The position numbers and the translations under genes are program-made. From Hymenolepis diminuta (Eukaryota > Platyhelminthes > Cestoda > Cyclophyllidea > Hymenolepididae): a stretch of 64,000 nt of DNA. The stretch spans positions 135,561 through 199,560 of the forward strand of contig CAADRB010000092.1 in assembly GCA_900708905.1 (NCBI GenBank), given 5' to 3'. Shown piece by piece: positions 55,501 to 64,000 of the stretch; within the stretch, counting starts at the first letter, position 1; the number at the start of each line of letters is the position of its first letter. The notes beneath the pieces were generated by a model, which saw only the letters and a program-made list of their open reading frames with translations, did no database searches and was not told the origin of the DNA.

Positions 55501-56408
55501 CTTCTTATACTGGAGAGTGACTAAGAAAATTTATACTGAAACGCTTTATGAGGCATCAAACTGGTTTTCACTAGGAGTTAACAAATGTCCAGCTCACCAA
55601 GAAATGCTAATTAATAATTAAATAGGATGAATTACTCCTATAGCTCTGTCACCCGCACGGAAATTGGATGCAACATTTTGGCAATACGCCATAGACAATA
55701 ATTCTGTTGAGAAATTTTTGTTCATGATTGAATTTATATAACCGAAAATGAGAAGAAATTCAGGGGGATACAACTGATGAATGACAGTTGCCAAAATCCA
55801 TAGCAGTGAATGCATTAGGAAAAGACTTACAGCGTTCATTCAAAGCTGAAAAATTTGACGAATAGTCCTGTGAGAGCTTTCTTTCATAAAATTGGAAATG
55901 GACATTAAAGGGAGGGAGACTACGGTGAGCCTCAAATTTATTCTACGTGCATACCAGTAACGTATGAGTGTATTGTAAATAAATGGATAAGAGAGGAGAG
56001 AAATTCAGAATCAGAAGTATGTATATGTTGGGATAGTGAAATAAATGGTTGCCAAATCGAGATACCAGGTGAATTTAAATAATGTCTGTACACATCTCCT
56101 TAGTGCAGCGTTTGAAGAAAGGCCTTCATTATGGCTTAATGGTAACGTTAAATTGTACAGAATATTGTCAAATATGTTATTTCATATCCAAATGTGTTGA
56201 AAACGAAGTATTACATAGACGAATAAGAATAGTAAAAATAACTTGTCAATACTTGATCATAAATGGGACTTACAGACATTGTAAAGTTTGCAAGACACTG
56301 GGCTGCACAAATGGCCTCCCCGATCATATCTGTGATATCCGCATATCCAGAGTTGAAAAGTCCAGATAAAGTTATAAATAAAAGTATCGCTCCTTTGGAA
56401 GAGATCAT
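46412..56408 (-). CDS. KAL1: Anosmin-1 homologue (Kallmann syndrome 1 protein), 13 coding exons
   Basis: Secreted extracellular-matrix protein; known family members bind heparan sulfate and steer neurite outgrowth and cell migration. The joined exons (minus strand: 56408-56274, 51776-51690, 51083-51015, 50588-50204, 49923-49655, 49172-48924, 48846-48612, 48533-48399, 48262-48132, 48060-47871, 47437-47010, 46917-46800, 46560-46412) sum to 2580 bases, an exact multiple of three, with compatible phases at every junction and GT-AG at every intron. The 859-residue product has a signal peptide (about 1-23), ten cysteines as five CX3C-type pairs (34-120), a WAP domain (140-183), four FnIII repeats (about 226-358, 360-468, 495-628, 660-810) and a basic tail (812-859). 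Human anosmin-1 is 680 residues with the same domain order; the extra length lies mainly in linkers. Family assignment is firm; exact exon ends are by eye. Confidence 0.95.
46800..46917 (-). CDS. KAL1: KAL1 exon 12: end of FnIII-4
   Basis: Codes for residues 772-810, phase 0 to 1. HNVILRNLEPDTLYIVQV (774-791) is a textbook FnIII E-F segment, and VFFTTP (805-810) closes the repeat; it matches the human NLRPSTLYRLEVQV region. Acceptor tggtattatag, donor A/gtaagtatt. Confidence 0.93.
47010..47437 (-). CDS. KAL1: KAL1 exon 11: linker and first half of FnIII-4
   Basis: Codes for residues 629-771, the largest exon. After a linker it holds the FnIII-4 A-C strands, including GFDAIIFWKP (686-695) and GYRVIWG (737-743, the equivalent of the FQVTWAE strand). 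Between the two strands lies a Gly/Asn/Ser/Arg-rich insertion, about residues 700-735, not found in the human protein. Acceptor aaaatttcag is good. The donor is uncertain: AAA/gtagtc at 47010 and TCT/gtaggc at 46998 are both phase 0 and differ by four residues. Confidence 0.88.
47438..47870 (-). other. KAL1: KAL1 intron 10
   Basis: GT-AG intron (gtgagtcgc ... aaatttcag), phase 1. No repeat or other coding signal recognised. Confidence 0.85.
47871..48060 (-). CDS. KAL1: KAL1 exon 10: end of FnIII-3
   Basis: Codes for residues 566-628, phase 0 to 1. DLRFQCHYQMQIRLA (576-590) is the F strand and aligns with the SFSCKYKVTVQPI-like segment of human anosmin, with Cys581 conserved. Cysteines 605, 607, 611 and 625 follow, comparable to the PPC and VGC cysteines after human FnIII-3. 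Donor GTAG/gtgagt is strong; acceptor aactatag lacks a long pyrimidine tract. Confidence 0.9.
48132..48262 (-). CDS. KAL1: KAL1 exon 9: FnIII-3 C strand
   Basis: Codes for residues 522-565, phase 1 to 0. The IFHLFWYPHVC stretch (535-545) matches the RYHVRWFPEAC-like strand of vertebrate FnIII-3, cysteine included. Acceptor cttattccag is strong; donor TAC/gtaggt is acceptable. The exon is too short to show as an isolated ORF with its own start. Confidence 0.88.
48399..48533 (-). CDS. KAL1: KAL1 exon 8: entry to FnIII-3
   Basis: Codes for residues 477-522 (shared codons at both ends), phase 1 to 1. It carries a CRC motif (489-491) and the PAFYENG segment (503-509), which lines up with the A-strand PFYQDG segment at the start of the third FnIII repeat of human anosmin. 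Acceptor acttttag, donor C/gtaagtat. Confidence 0.88.
48612..48846 (-). CDS. KAL1: KAL1 exon 7: second half of FnIII-2
   Basis: Codes for residues 399-476, phase 0 to 1. It opens with VSW, completing the conserved FYRVSW strand across the splice, and carries the FnIII E-F-G strands LQDLETATVYKVQVTAVA (431-448). It ends in a Pro-rich linker. Acceptor tccatttag, donor A/gtaagc. The 77-base intron before it and the 78-base intron after it are short. Confidence 0.94.
48924..49172 (-). CDS. KAL1: KAL1 exon 6: end of FnIII-1, start of FnIII-2
   Basis: Codes for residues 316-398, phase 0 to 0. LSPGTWYQFR at 326-335 is the signature FnIII E-F segment (Leu-x-Pro-x-x-x-Tyr-x-Phe-x-Val/Leu) and closely matches the equivalent human anosmin segment. 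PEAPRNL at 360-366 opens the second repeat, whose core Trp is in LQWEPP (382-387). N365-L-T is a possible glycosylation site. Acceptor cccttttccag, donor AGA/gtgagt. Confidence 0.94.
49173..49654 (-). other. KAL1: KAL1 intron 5 with a G-rich patch
   Basis: GT-AG intron, phase 0. The stretch 49265-49410 is much richer in G and C than the surrounding DNA on the plus strand, with several runs of three or more G (for example gaggggcgggg and gggtgggtgcgcgc). It has no open frame and may be an old insertion. Confidence 0.75.
49655..49923 (-). CDS. KAL1: KAL1 exon 5: first half of FnIII-1
   Basis: Codes for residues 226-315, phase 1 to 0. It starts with a proline-rich entry (EVPPVPDRP) and then the A/B/C strands of the first fibronectin type III repeat, with the core tryptophan in LELDW and a hydrophobic VFLVQVRLF strand that aligns with VIYVVQRRW-like residues of vertebrate anosmin. 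Acceptor ctcatcttag and donor gtgagtg are both strong. An acidic Gly/Asp loop (about 283-301) is longer than in the human protein. Confidence 0.92.
50204..50588 (-). CDS. KAL1: KAL1 exon 4: last CX3C pair and WAP domain
   Basis: Codes for residues 98-225. It contains the fifth CX3C pair (Cys116/Cys120) and the WAP four-disulfide core, which runs from GTCP (140-143) through the acidic DSDC (163-166) and KCC (173-175) to Cys180. Only seven of the usual eight WAP cysteines are present; an extra cysteine sits at 213 in the linker. The linker from 184 to 225 is Arg/Pro/Tyr rich and leads to the first FnIII repeat. The donor is GGAG/gttagtaag in phase 1. The acceptor tttgaag is weaker than the others, and an alternative AG three bases further in would remove one Glu. 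Confidence 0.92.
50589..51014 (-). other. KAL1: KAL1 intron 3
   Basis: GT-AG intron (gtgagat ... tttgaag), phase 0. Nothing further recognised inside. Confidence 0.82.
51015..51083 (-). CDS. KAL1: KAL1 exon 3: cysteine box
   Basis: A 23-codon exon, residues 75-97, between acceptor gtctctttcag and donor gtgaga, phase 0 to 0. It carries two CX3C pairs, Cys75/Cys79 (CLDVC) and Cys89/Cys93 (CVSSC), which correspond to the central pairs of the anosmin cysteine box. N85-I-S is a possible glycosylation site. It is below the usual ORF length cutoff and was found only by following the family alignment. Confidence 0.9.
51084..51689 (-). other. KAL1: KAL1 intron 2
   Basis: GT-AG intron (gtaagttc ... 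tctctttcag), phase 0. I see no element or other coding signal inside it. Confidence 0.85.
51690..51776 (-). CDS. KAL1: KAL1 exon 2: cysteine box
   Basis: Codes for residues 46-74. It lies between a good pyrimidine-tract acceptor (tttctttcag) and a gtaagt donor, phase 0 at both ends. Cys65 and Cys72 match the third and fourth conserved cysteines of the anosmin N-terminal box, and the last residues run into the CLDVC motif of exon 3, as in the vertebrate protein. N71-C-S is a possible glycosylation sequon. Confidence 0.9.
51777..56273 (-). other. KAL1: KAL1 intron 1 (about 4.5 kb)
   Basis: This interval lies between the signal-peptide exon and the cysteine-box exon. It starts gtaagtccc and ends tttctttcag on the minus strand. 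It holds a tRNA-like Pol III box pair (53714-53768), a perfect 9-bp inverted repeat (52885-52906) inside a small higher-GC patch, and otherwise A+T-rich sequence. Open frames of up to about 90 codons occur but none resembles a known domain or fits the anosmin alignment. Confidence 0.85.
53714..53768 (+). repeat. tRNA-like Pol III box pair (SINE head) in KAL1 intron 1
   Basis: tggcgaagtgat at 53714-53725 fits an A box and agattcgaagcc at 53757-53768 fits a B box, at a spacing typical of tRNAs. No acceptor stem closes around it. It lies antisense to the anosmin gene. The 3' limit of the element is not clear (perhaps near 53890). Confidence 0.5.
56274..56408 (-). CDS. KAL1: KAL1 exon 1: start codon, signal peptide and first cysteine pair
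   Basis: Codes for residues 1-45. It opens with ATG at 56408, a short polar start, a hydrophobic core (AILLFITLSGLF) and a small-residue cleavage site after Ala23 (GYA), which makes a good secretory signal peptide. Cys34 and Cys38 form the first CX3C pair, aligning with the first cysteine pair of vertebrate anosmin-1; N41-F-T is a possible glycosylation site. The exon ends in ATG TCT followed by a gtaagt donor in phase 0, which joins in frame to the exon at 51776. I chose this as the first coding exon because the signal peptide and cysteine pair leave nothing missing against the family. No promoter element was identified. Confidence 0.86.
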
Positions 56409-59400
56409 AATTGTATGAGACGAGGTAAAGATAATATGTAAAAAGAGAATGCAAAATGATGATTGTTGGTAATTGTGTCTATATCACAACTTCAATTTTT
56501 AATAATTCCCTGACACACTCACACGCAACAGTCATTAAGTGAAAATGAATTGCACCTGAAATTTGAAGGAGTATGGTATAAAAATATGCATGTTTACATC
56601 CTCATTTGCTATTGGTGCAAACTGAACATCGCTCACATGGCTTGTCCAATGGACACGCGAACATGCAACCAATTAACGGTGACCTCATCAACTATTGGCC
56701 AAGTAACTCTCAATGGGCTTTACGCATGCAAAAGTACGGTGAGAAATTTGGAGAGTGTGTGCTGTTTATGACTGGACACTGACTGAAAGGTTATTAATGG
56801 TTGGCGCATGCAAGGCGATGGGAACCAGAGAGCCTTCTTTCCAAGTCATTTACCGATAAAATCTGTTCAATGGAGCTGTGCCAAAATTAGGGTCCCTTCA
56901 TTCTGCTTCCTGTTACGTCCCTTTTCACTAATTTATATTTTCATCGTTATTACTTCCCATGTTGATGCAACGAAAAAACTTGTAGGCATCTGAACACGCA
57001 AAATGGCAAAATAAAACAGAAATGATTGAAACAGTAGTGGTCAAACAGGGGTAATCAATGAAGTCAGAATGTCAAGAGCCAAACTTTACTTAGATTCTGT
57101 AAACATTCTGTAAACACTTACTCATAAGCGAAATAATTTCCTATGTAATATCCAAATGTTTCGAAGCCCATGGTTCTATCGGTATGCTTCTGAGTGATTT
57201 CGCATTCGTGATATTCGGAGCCTGTTGACAATGTGGTATAATTGAATTATTCGTATTTTCCTTCAACCATAGGCTTATAGATAAAACTAGCAAGGCCATT
57301 TTGAGCATGGTAGAGCTAACTGGATTTTACCCAATGTTAACTTGAATAAATTCATCATTCTTTGCATTTTTATTAATTAAAACTAGTTCCAGTTGTTTAT
57401 CCAACAATAAACAGCATTCTTTATTATATCGTCAGAAATAAGACTAAATTGCTTCCTAAAGTTTATCAAGAACTCATAGAGTGGTTAGTGCAGCCTGTCA
57501 ACAGACGAGTGGGGTTGGTGATGGTAATCGCCATGTGCAAGTAAGATCTCCCCTATTTGAGGTTAAATTTTATTGCCATTGCGGTGAATCATTTGAGGCC
57601 TACAGTGCCTGATTCTATGATTGACTGATTGAAACAAACTTCAGTGCCAATCACATTAATAAGGCCGTTGTGACTGGAATAATAATTTTAATTTTATATA
57701 TTATTTCTTATCAAATCACATCAAAAACATAGAGCTGATTGAATCAGTGATGCTGTATTTTCCTTCAGATTTCAACACTCCAGAGCCAAGGGTAAAGTTA
57801 GAAAAGTCAGGTCAAAATATATACTGAAGAGAACGTTCCTCCGTTTCTAAACAAATGGCAATTTTTCAGCGGATTTGCAGTAAACAAATAACTGAAATTG
57901 CATTCAACTAGGGCATTTCTAAATTTTTCCATTAATTTTTCATTGATTTTCAATGAAATTTTGTATAATCTATTAATAAAAAGATCATAGACCGTATAAT
58001 TTAACTGTAATATTTCGGTGACTCATGGGCTTCAAATATGACCTGGGGTCAAAAGTTATTACTGGTTAACTAAATAAGCGAGACGAGCCATAAATAAGTC
58101 ATTTCATTTCCGTAGGTATTTAATTCTATATAAGGAATAATCTAATTAAAGAAGAATCAACAAACGATGATAAATTTAGGATCTGGAATTCAATGTACAC
58201 AAATAAGCAAATAGGTGCAAATCTTTTCATCAAATATGTAATATTAAATCCATTTTAACCAGTAAACAATTTTAGAGTGATGTATTAGGGAACAGAAAAC
58301 TAGCGTCAAACCGGTATAGGATTTAGTCTCTTAATCCCTATGAATTAGACAAATTAGACAAATCTTCCAGGTTCTAGTATGTTGATTTAAGAGGACTGCG
58401 TACGGTTGAACAGAAGTTATTGATCATGCAACCAGTCTTCTAAATTTTGCGTCTAGGTGTAAGCTTATATCTATTTGAAAATGAAGTTGCTCGTCTTGTG
58501 GAAATAGGACCTTTGGAGCACAAGCAAAATAAGAATTACTTGGATATCATTTACCAGAATTTTTGGCCACTATGGGAATTATTAAGTTAATCCCAATATA
58601 TGAGAAAAGATAGAAATAGAGTCCATTATTATGAATCAGCCCGGCCAGTTGTCAGATTTGCTGGACCGATTATGAGTTGAGTAGGGGCGGATTCCAATCA
58701 CCTGTCAGTCCAATGGACCAAATATCATTCCACTCCGCATATATCCCAAATATCTGACACATTTGACACAGAATGGTGCGGATTCGAAGTTAATTTATTA
58801 AACTTCCATGATTAATTCATGGTCCCAGTTGCCTCGAAGGTTCATGCTTCTCACACCCTCCCCCTTAGTTGTTAGCTGTCGTTATGCTTGAATATTTTGG
58901 GAATTTTCATTTCCTGGCATTAAATCACTTCACATAAATGCTCTTTTCTAACAGTTCTGTAAAATTTCTGCATTAAAAATCATTTTTGGCCTGATATCGA
59001 TATAAAATAATATCTTTAAACTATTAAATTATTTAGACCGCAATTGTATGGTCGTGTAAAGGATACGATTTGGACAAGGGATGTAGATTTTTAGACATTA
59101 CATCTATCAAAGATGGGGAAGTGGATGGTGAAATTAGGATATCACGGTCTTGAGACAAAGTATTTCTGCATTACCAAGGTTTTGGCACTGTTTTTTCCAT
59201 AAGGAGCTCAGCTTTAAAGGCGCCTGCATAGGAGTTGTAGGTAGCGCTTTTAAAAGTGAAAGTTTTTATTTGCTTGCATTTTGGAATCTCCCGTTCTCTA
59301 ATGCAAATTATATTTCTGATAGTAGAAGAAGGGATACATTCACATTTACCGTCAAAAATAGGTTGGCTGATGGTACAATCTCCATCTTTGGACTTACAGA

Positions 59401-62400
59401 GCCATCAATTAGTATAGGTAGCAATTAGAAACTGGTATATTATGTCTTTTTATTACTACAGAACTAGTAATAAAATGGCATCTGCATTTCTTATACTTAT
59501 ACCCTTTAATGTACAAACTGCCCCATATAAATGGAAAGCAGGTGGGAACATTTATCAATGAAAGTCATCATTATGCAAATATGAGAGGACTCGTTTTTGC
59601 AGCTCATTTGCAACCAGTATCAATGTAGCTGATTATTGCACTGGCCTATGTAAACTGATATGGTTATTTTAAAACATTGCTACATAATAAGAAATATTCT
59701 GCTATTTTCTTATCCTAAGTATAACATGATTTTCCATTCTTTCCTAACTAAATTGTTTTCAAAATTTTAAAGATGACGAAAGTGACTTTCCACAACCGTG
59801 GGATTGTTTATACCCGTCTTTCTTAGAATGCCTTCCCTTTGTGCATACCGGTTTGAATACGGTAATTAGGAGAGGGAATGATAATTGAGGTAGGTCGGAA
59901 GTATACCCTTTATCTCAAATCACATCCGCCTAATATCAAATTTGTCTTTCAAATATCACATTTCAGATTAACCTGTCAGGGATGAATAAGCAGATGAGGA
60001 GGGGAAGGAATGAAAGAAAATAACAGAATTTGGCTGTTTTGTAAAAATTAATTTATTTAATACGTCGCTTGTATTACCAGCGCAAGTTCATTCAATATTA
60101 TTTAATTGTGGAAACGCAAGTGAAGGCGGCTCCATTGAACTAGCAATTGTCTAGTAGACAGAAAACTTTCCTAATGACTCGTTATAAGCGGATTTTGTGT
60201 TCATTGTCGGGCAGACTTCAGTAAAATTCATTGCAGTGGCACAGGTACTACTTTCTCCGGACCTAAATTGGCGTTCCTGTTTTCCAAGAAATTTTAGAGA
60301 CCTATTGTTATGGTAATTCATAAAGTCGTTAAACAACACGCGAAGATATGAATGTGTGAACTTCCAGCAGTGCTCTACTGAGGAGATGAAGACGTTTATG
60401 AGATTACCTATATGAAATATCCAAACTAACGGTGTTTTATGAAATATATATTTTGGGAAGCAACGAGATAGTTTACCTTCTTGTAATAACTTTTATGCCA
60501 GCCTTTTAAACACTTCACAATTTTTTTCAGCTTATCAGAAATTCCCAAGTACTAGAAATGGTACTAGAAACTAGCTGTTCAGGAGTTCTATTTAAGCCAC
60601 TTAAGTAGTTTCTTTCACATATATATCAAACACCAAATCAAGATAAGAGCAAAGATAAGTGGCAGTAAATGAACATGAATCTTTTAGACGAATACAAGCT
60701 GCAAGAGAAATTCGCTTTATTGCTTTAAAATCAATGCTTATCACAAGACCCAGTTCTTAGGCCCGCAACGCTAAATTAGGCAAGTCCACGCGATCTCAGC
60801 CATAAGAAAAATCACAAATTGCGTAAATTTGAATTTGCCTTATTTTTTCAATTTGGTGGTGGTATTTTTCGATAAATTAAGCCTGAATGGATTACGTTCA
60901 TGGACTCCTAGTGTAAACATGTACACTGAAGATCCTTTCAATTAATGGGAGTACTTTTAACTTACTGCCGTAAATACAGCATAAGTTAAAACTCTCGGAT
61001 TTTATAAATTTTTGAAAAACTTTCGCACATCTAAATAGACAAATTTCGGCAATAGTTTGTGGGAATAGTCTGTTATTCAGTCAATCTCTGATTTGTGCTT
61101 CAAAATTTAGTGGCCTAAAGATATATTCATATAGAATTTTAAAGATATCAGTTTAGAAGGTATTCAATGAAAAGCACTTTCAGTTAAAGCAGCACTATTT
61201 CTACTCTAAGTAATTATACCTTTGTATGTTTCGGACACAGTGGTATTGCATTTTGTCTGATCTAGGCACTACGATATTTACAAATTGGCTGTCTATTAAC
61301 TTCTTTTGCCTGAATGCAATGGGAGATCAATTGCCACATTCTAACCCATGACTGATATTCAGCGAAAATCATTACAGTTAATCAAAGAGGAAAATGGTAT
61401 TAAATTTAAGTCAGCCGTAGTGCATGTTTGGTTAAATAAAGATAGGGGATTAAAGACGGTGAACAGAACTACCATTTGGGCCACGCGTATGTGAGGAATA
61501 AGTTACAAAATCTGTCGCTAAACATAGCGAAATCCACGAACTTCACCAAAAAATTCAGTTTGAATTGTTGTATACGAACAAACCAAGTAATATCTTCGTC
61601 TCATATAGTAGCTTAAGTGTGTTTATATGATCTGTATCAGAACTTGGTAACTGAGTCTTATTGGTAGACATCAAATAGAATAATGACTCATTTGCAGAAC
61701 GAAGTAGATTGATATGACAGAGTGAAAATGGAAAAATGGAGTAAGGAATAGTAAAATAGTGAAGATGTTTTCCCAAAAATAATTCTTTTATTTAAAATTG
61801 TTTATTTTCTCTCTATTAATTTCCACTTCTTTAATTCCCTTTCATACGAAAGATCTTATACTTTAAAACATTCACAGACCACACAGTATAAACAACCTAA
61901 TATTTAGAACGTGCACCTTGAACTTGCTCATTTTGTATTCATAACGAGTGCTACAACTTAGGATCTAAGTGCTGGTGACCTATTAGAAAAGCGGATCATG
62001 GGATAATGCATGACGGTCACTGGAGGTCTGTTTATTACCTGAATTCTCCTACTCTGACAGAGTGCTAAAGCGATAATGTGACTTGTGAGGTCTGCAGTTC
62101 CTAATAAAATGGTGAAATGAATTAGCCCAATTTTGAAATACTTAAACCGTATTCTTTATTAATGTTGCACTGTTTAATGCTAAAAACATAGAGTTTACTT
62201 TCATGCAGTCACTTTCCATTAATCATTTCTTAAATGGTATACCCCTTTTCCCAATGATTTATTTTGCCAATTGGTATTTCGGACAGAAGAGGTATAAAAG
62301 ACACCTTAAAATGAGGGCAAAGTTCAAAGAAAAGCTACCGATTTTGTTTTGGCTCATTTTTTTTCTCAGTAATTTATTGCATTAAAAGTTCATCGTGAAT

Positions 62401-63299
62401 CAGAGTTAATTTGTGCTAAAATGTCCCACTTTTGCTTAAAAAACATCACTTGTTTAAAATATTCAATGAAACTAGATATAATAATGCATAACCAAACATT
62501 AAATTCAAAATAATTTAAAGAAATAAATTAATCATATATTTGCAAGGTGGTTAAGATAATTAATTCTCTATTTAAATAACTAATACCTCAAATTTAGTTA
62601 GGTCTTTTGGCAAAAAATGCAAAAGAAAAGGGTTTTAGAAATTAAAATAATACAGGGCATTTGTTGGAGGAAGTTAAGTTGTTAGAGCTAAGATTAACAG
62701 CTTTCAGCTGCGGGTGATACAATAGCTTTTATAAACAACAAGCAGCAGCAATTTTAAAATTAATAATTCAAGAGTTGAAACCAAACGAAATTACATTGTG
62801 CAGCGGTAATGAAAACTAAGGAGAATGAGAGAGATGGATAAAGTGGAGAAAGTGAGAATAATAATATGAGGAACGAAGGAAAGCTTGAGATTTGAGCGTC
62901 TTGTAACCGCCGTGGTAAAAGATTGTAAGGGCAATTTCTGAGACAAAAGGAGCCGGTATAAATTACTAATCTCTATTCTCTAACTAAAAAGTTTAAAGAT
63001 GGTTCAATAAATGATTCTTTATAAAAACGAATTAAATTAATATTATTCCAAAATGCAAAGAAATGTTTGGGGAATCATTAAAAATTCACATAGAAAATCC
63101 ATGGCCTTAGGCATTAAATAATACATTTAGCATATTCATATCGATTTGAGTATTTACCTCAGTAATGATTTTTAACTTTAGGTTTACTCAGCAATTAGTG
63201 CACAAGATTCGCACTTAATCAGTACTTTTAAGCTACTAAATAAAATATACTTAAAAATACTTGGAAGGAGGTAACTCATAATTACCGGATGCATAAACA
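56409..63299. other. Upstream flank of KAL1, no recognised gene
   Basis: The 5' side of the anosmin gene. A promoter and any noncoding first exon should lie here, but I could not identify a TATA box, initiator or splice donor with confidence. It contains the dispersed repeat copy at 57474-58090. No coding sequence is recognised. Confidence 0.65.
57474..58090 (+). repeat. Dispersed repeat copy 2 (unknown class)
   Basis: Plus-strand partner of the repeat at 30000-30990 (minus). It matches at 57510-57645 and 58015-58075, including a 21-base identical run at 58042-58062. Its left edge (agagtggttagtgcagcc, from 57478) resembles a tRNA A box, but I see no matching B box. It lies upstream of the anosmin gene. 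Noncoding. Confidence 0.6.
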
Positions 63300-64000
63300 C
63301 TTCTAGTAGACGGAAAATGAAACCATTCGAGGACGAATGCAATCAGCTGCAAGATTCAATCTTGTGGAAAGCAGTGATATCCTCCATTGCTCGGTATATT
63401 GCTTCATGAGAAAGGATCTGGTGTTACGGTGATGCTTATTAACCTCCTTTACAACCATGCTCCATCCCACCCCGCAACGCACGAAATGATAATAAGGATT
63501 AGGATTCAGTGAATTAGGAGCCAGCCATAGGTCTGGAGTGACATGATGAAAATTTTCGCCCATCCATCCATCTACCCATCCATCCAATCCTGACTTTTGA
63601 GATCTCTATGGAGTGGAGCCGAATCTTCTTGGTAGACATAGAGTCTTCCACCATTGACTACGCTGCCTATCCTAGGTGGCTTAACAGCAACGCTTTAAAG
63701 AGTCTCCACATAGGCATCCGTATCTGCATCTGAATCTGCATTGACTCTAAGACCCTGGGGAAAAAAATTGAGGAGTCATGATGTGCCTCTCCCTCACCGC
63801 TGATAACAACAATAACACCGAAAACCATCACTGTTCCTGCAGACTTTGTGTGCATAACAGTTGGAACTTCAATGGGGTCCACCGTACATAGCCAGCCACC
63901 CATCATCTCCTCAATTCACTTCTTCATCCTAGTGAAAGTTTTTTCGTCGGAGAAAAACCAAAGACACTCCTCTTCTTCTGGGTGCTTCAATTTGTTTAAG
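63300..64000 (-). mobile_element. Degenerate Tc1/mariner-family transposase remnant, running off the window
   Basis: Minus-strand pieces of the same transposase family as the copy at 20977. LWFFSDEKT (about 63960-63934) contains the first catalytic Asp. Then come VDPIEVPTVMHTKSAGTVMVFG (about 63882-63817), a VYQEDSAPLHRDLKSQDW section (about 63640-63590), and NFHHVTPDLW and PNSLNPNPYY (63555-63475), ending at a stop at 63303. Stops and shifts break the frame. The third catalytic Asp, expected in a PDLNP-type motif, is gone. A (gatg)n-like run has expanded inside the gene at 63561-63587. The N-terminal part lies beyond 64000. No inverted terminal repeat was found. Confidence 0.82.
63561..63587 (+). 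repeat. Imperfect (CCAT)n microsatellite inside the mariner remnant
   Basis: Plus strand reads as repeated ccat/ccatct units. In the transposase frame (minus) it adds Trp-Met-Asp-Gly repeats just before the NFHH motif, where related transposases have none, so the expansion followed or caused decay. Confidence 0.8.

Noticed and set aside
55618..55839. Minus-strand frame in intron 1 as an extra KAL1 exon
   Set aside because: The anosmin alignment runs straight from exon 1 to exon 2 with no missing segment, and the frame has no cysteine-box pattern.

Overview
This is eukaryotic nuclear DNA. It is strongly A+T rich (about two thirds by eye), most of it has no open frames of note, and the one recognisable host gene is split by GT-AG introns. 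The remains of two related Tc1/mariner transposases lie in it. Their motifs, together with the base composition, resemble elements I know from copepod genomes, in particular the salmon louse Lepeophtheirus salmonis. That placement is an inference from transposon style and gene structure, not a proof.

The main content is a complete-looking, minus-strand gene for an anosmin-1 (Kallmann syndrome 1) homologue between 56408 (ATG) and 46412 (end of stop codon). I could assemble 13 coding exons whose phases all agree, 2580 coding bases in total, giving 859 residues. The predicted protein has a signal peptide, the paired CX3C cysteine box, a WAP four-disulfide core, four fibronectin type III (FnIII) repeats and a basic C-terminal tail, in the same order as vertebrate anosmin-1. 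It should be a secreted, heparan-sulfate-binding extracellular-matrix protein. Intron 1 is long (about 4.5 kb); the others are 71 to 606 bases.

Layout: 1-20976 has no recognised gene and holds a few diverged repeats (pair at 2066 and 17240; tRNA-like Pol III box pair at 7794; 22-bp tandem repeat at 4614). 20977-21926 is a broken mariner copy on the plus strand. 21927-46411 is again without a recognised gene, with a 30-base assembly gap at 33000-33029, an (AT)n run, a small higher-GC island at 29040-29293 and one copy of a dispersed repeat at about 30000-30990. 46412-56408 is the anosmin gene. 56409-63299 is its upstream flank, holding the second, inverted copy of that dispersed repeat (57474-58090). 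63300-64000 is a second broken mariner copy on the minus strand, running off the window.

No rRNA gene, intact tRNA gene, CRISPR array, operon or intact transposon was found. Most other open frames of 60-130 codons are what A+T-rich noncoding DNA gives by chance, or are antisense to the anosmin exons.
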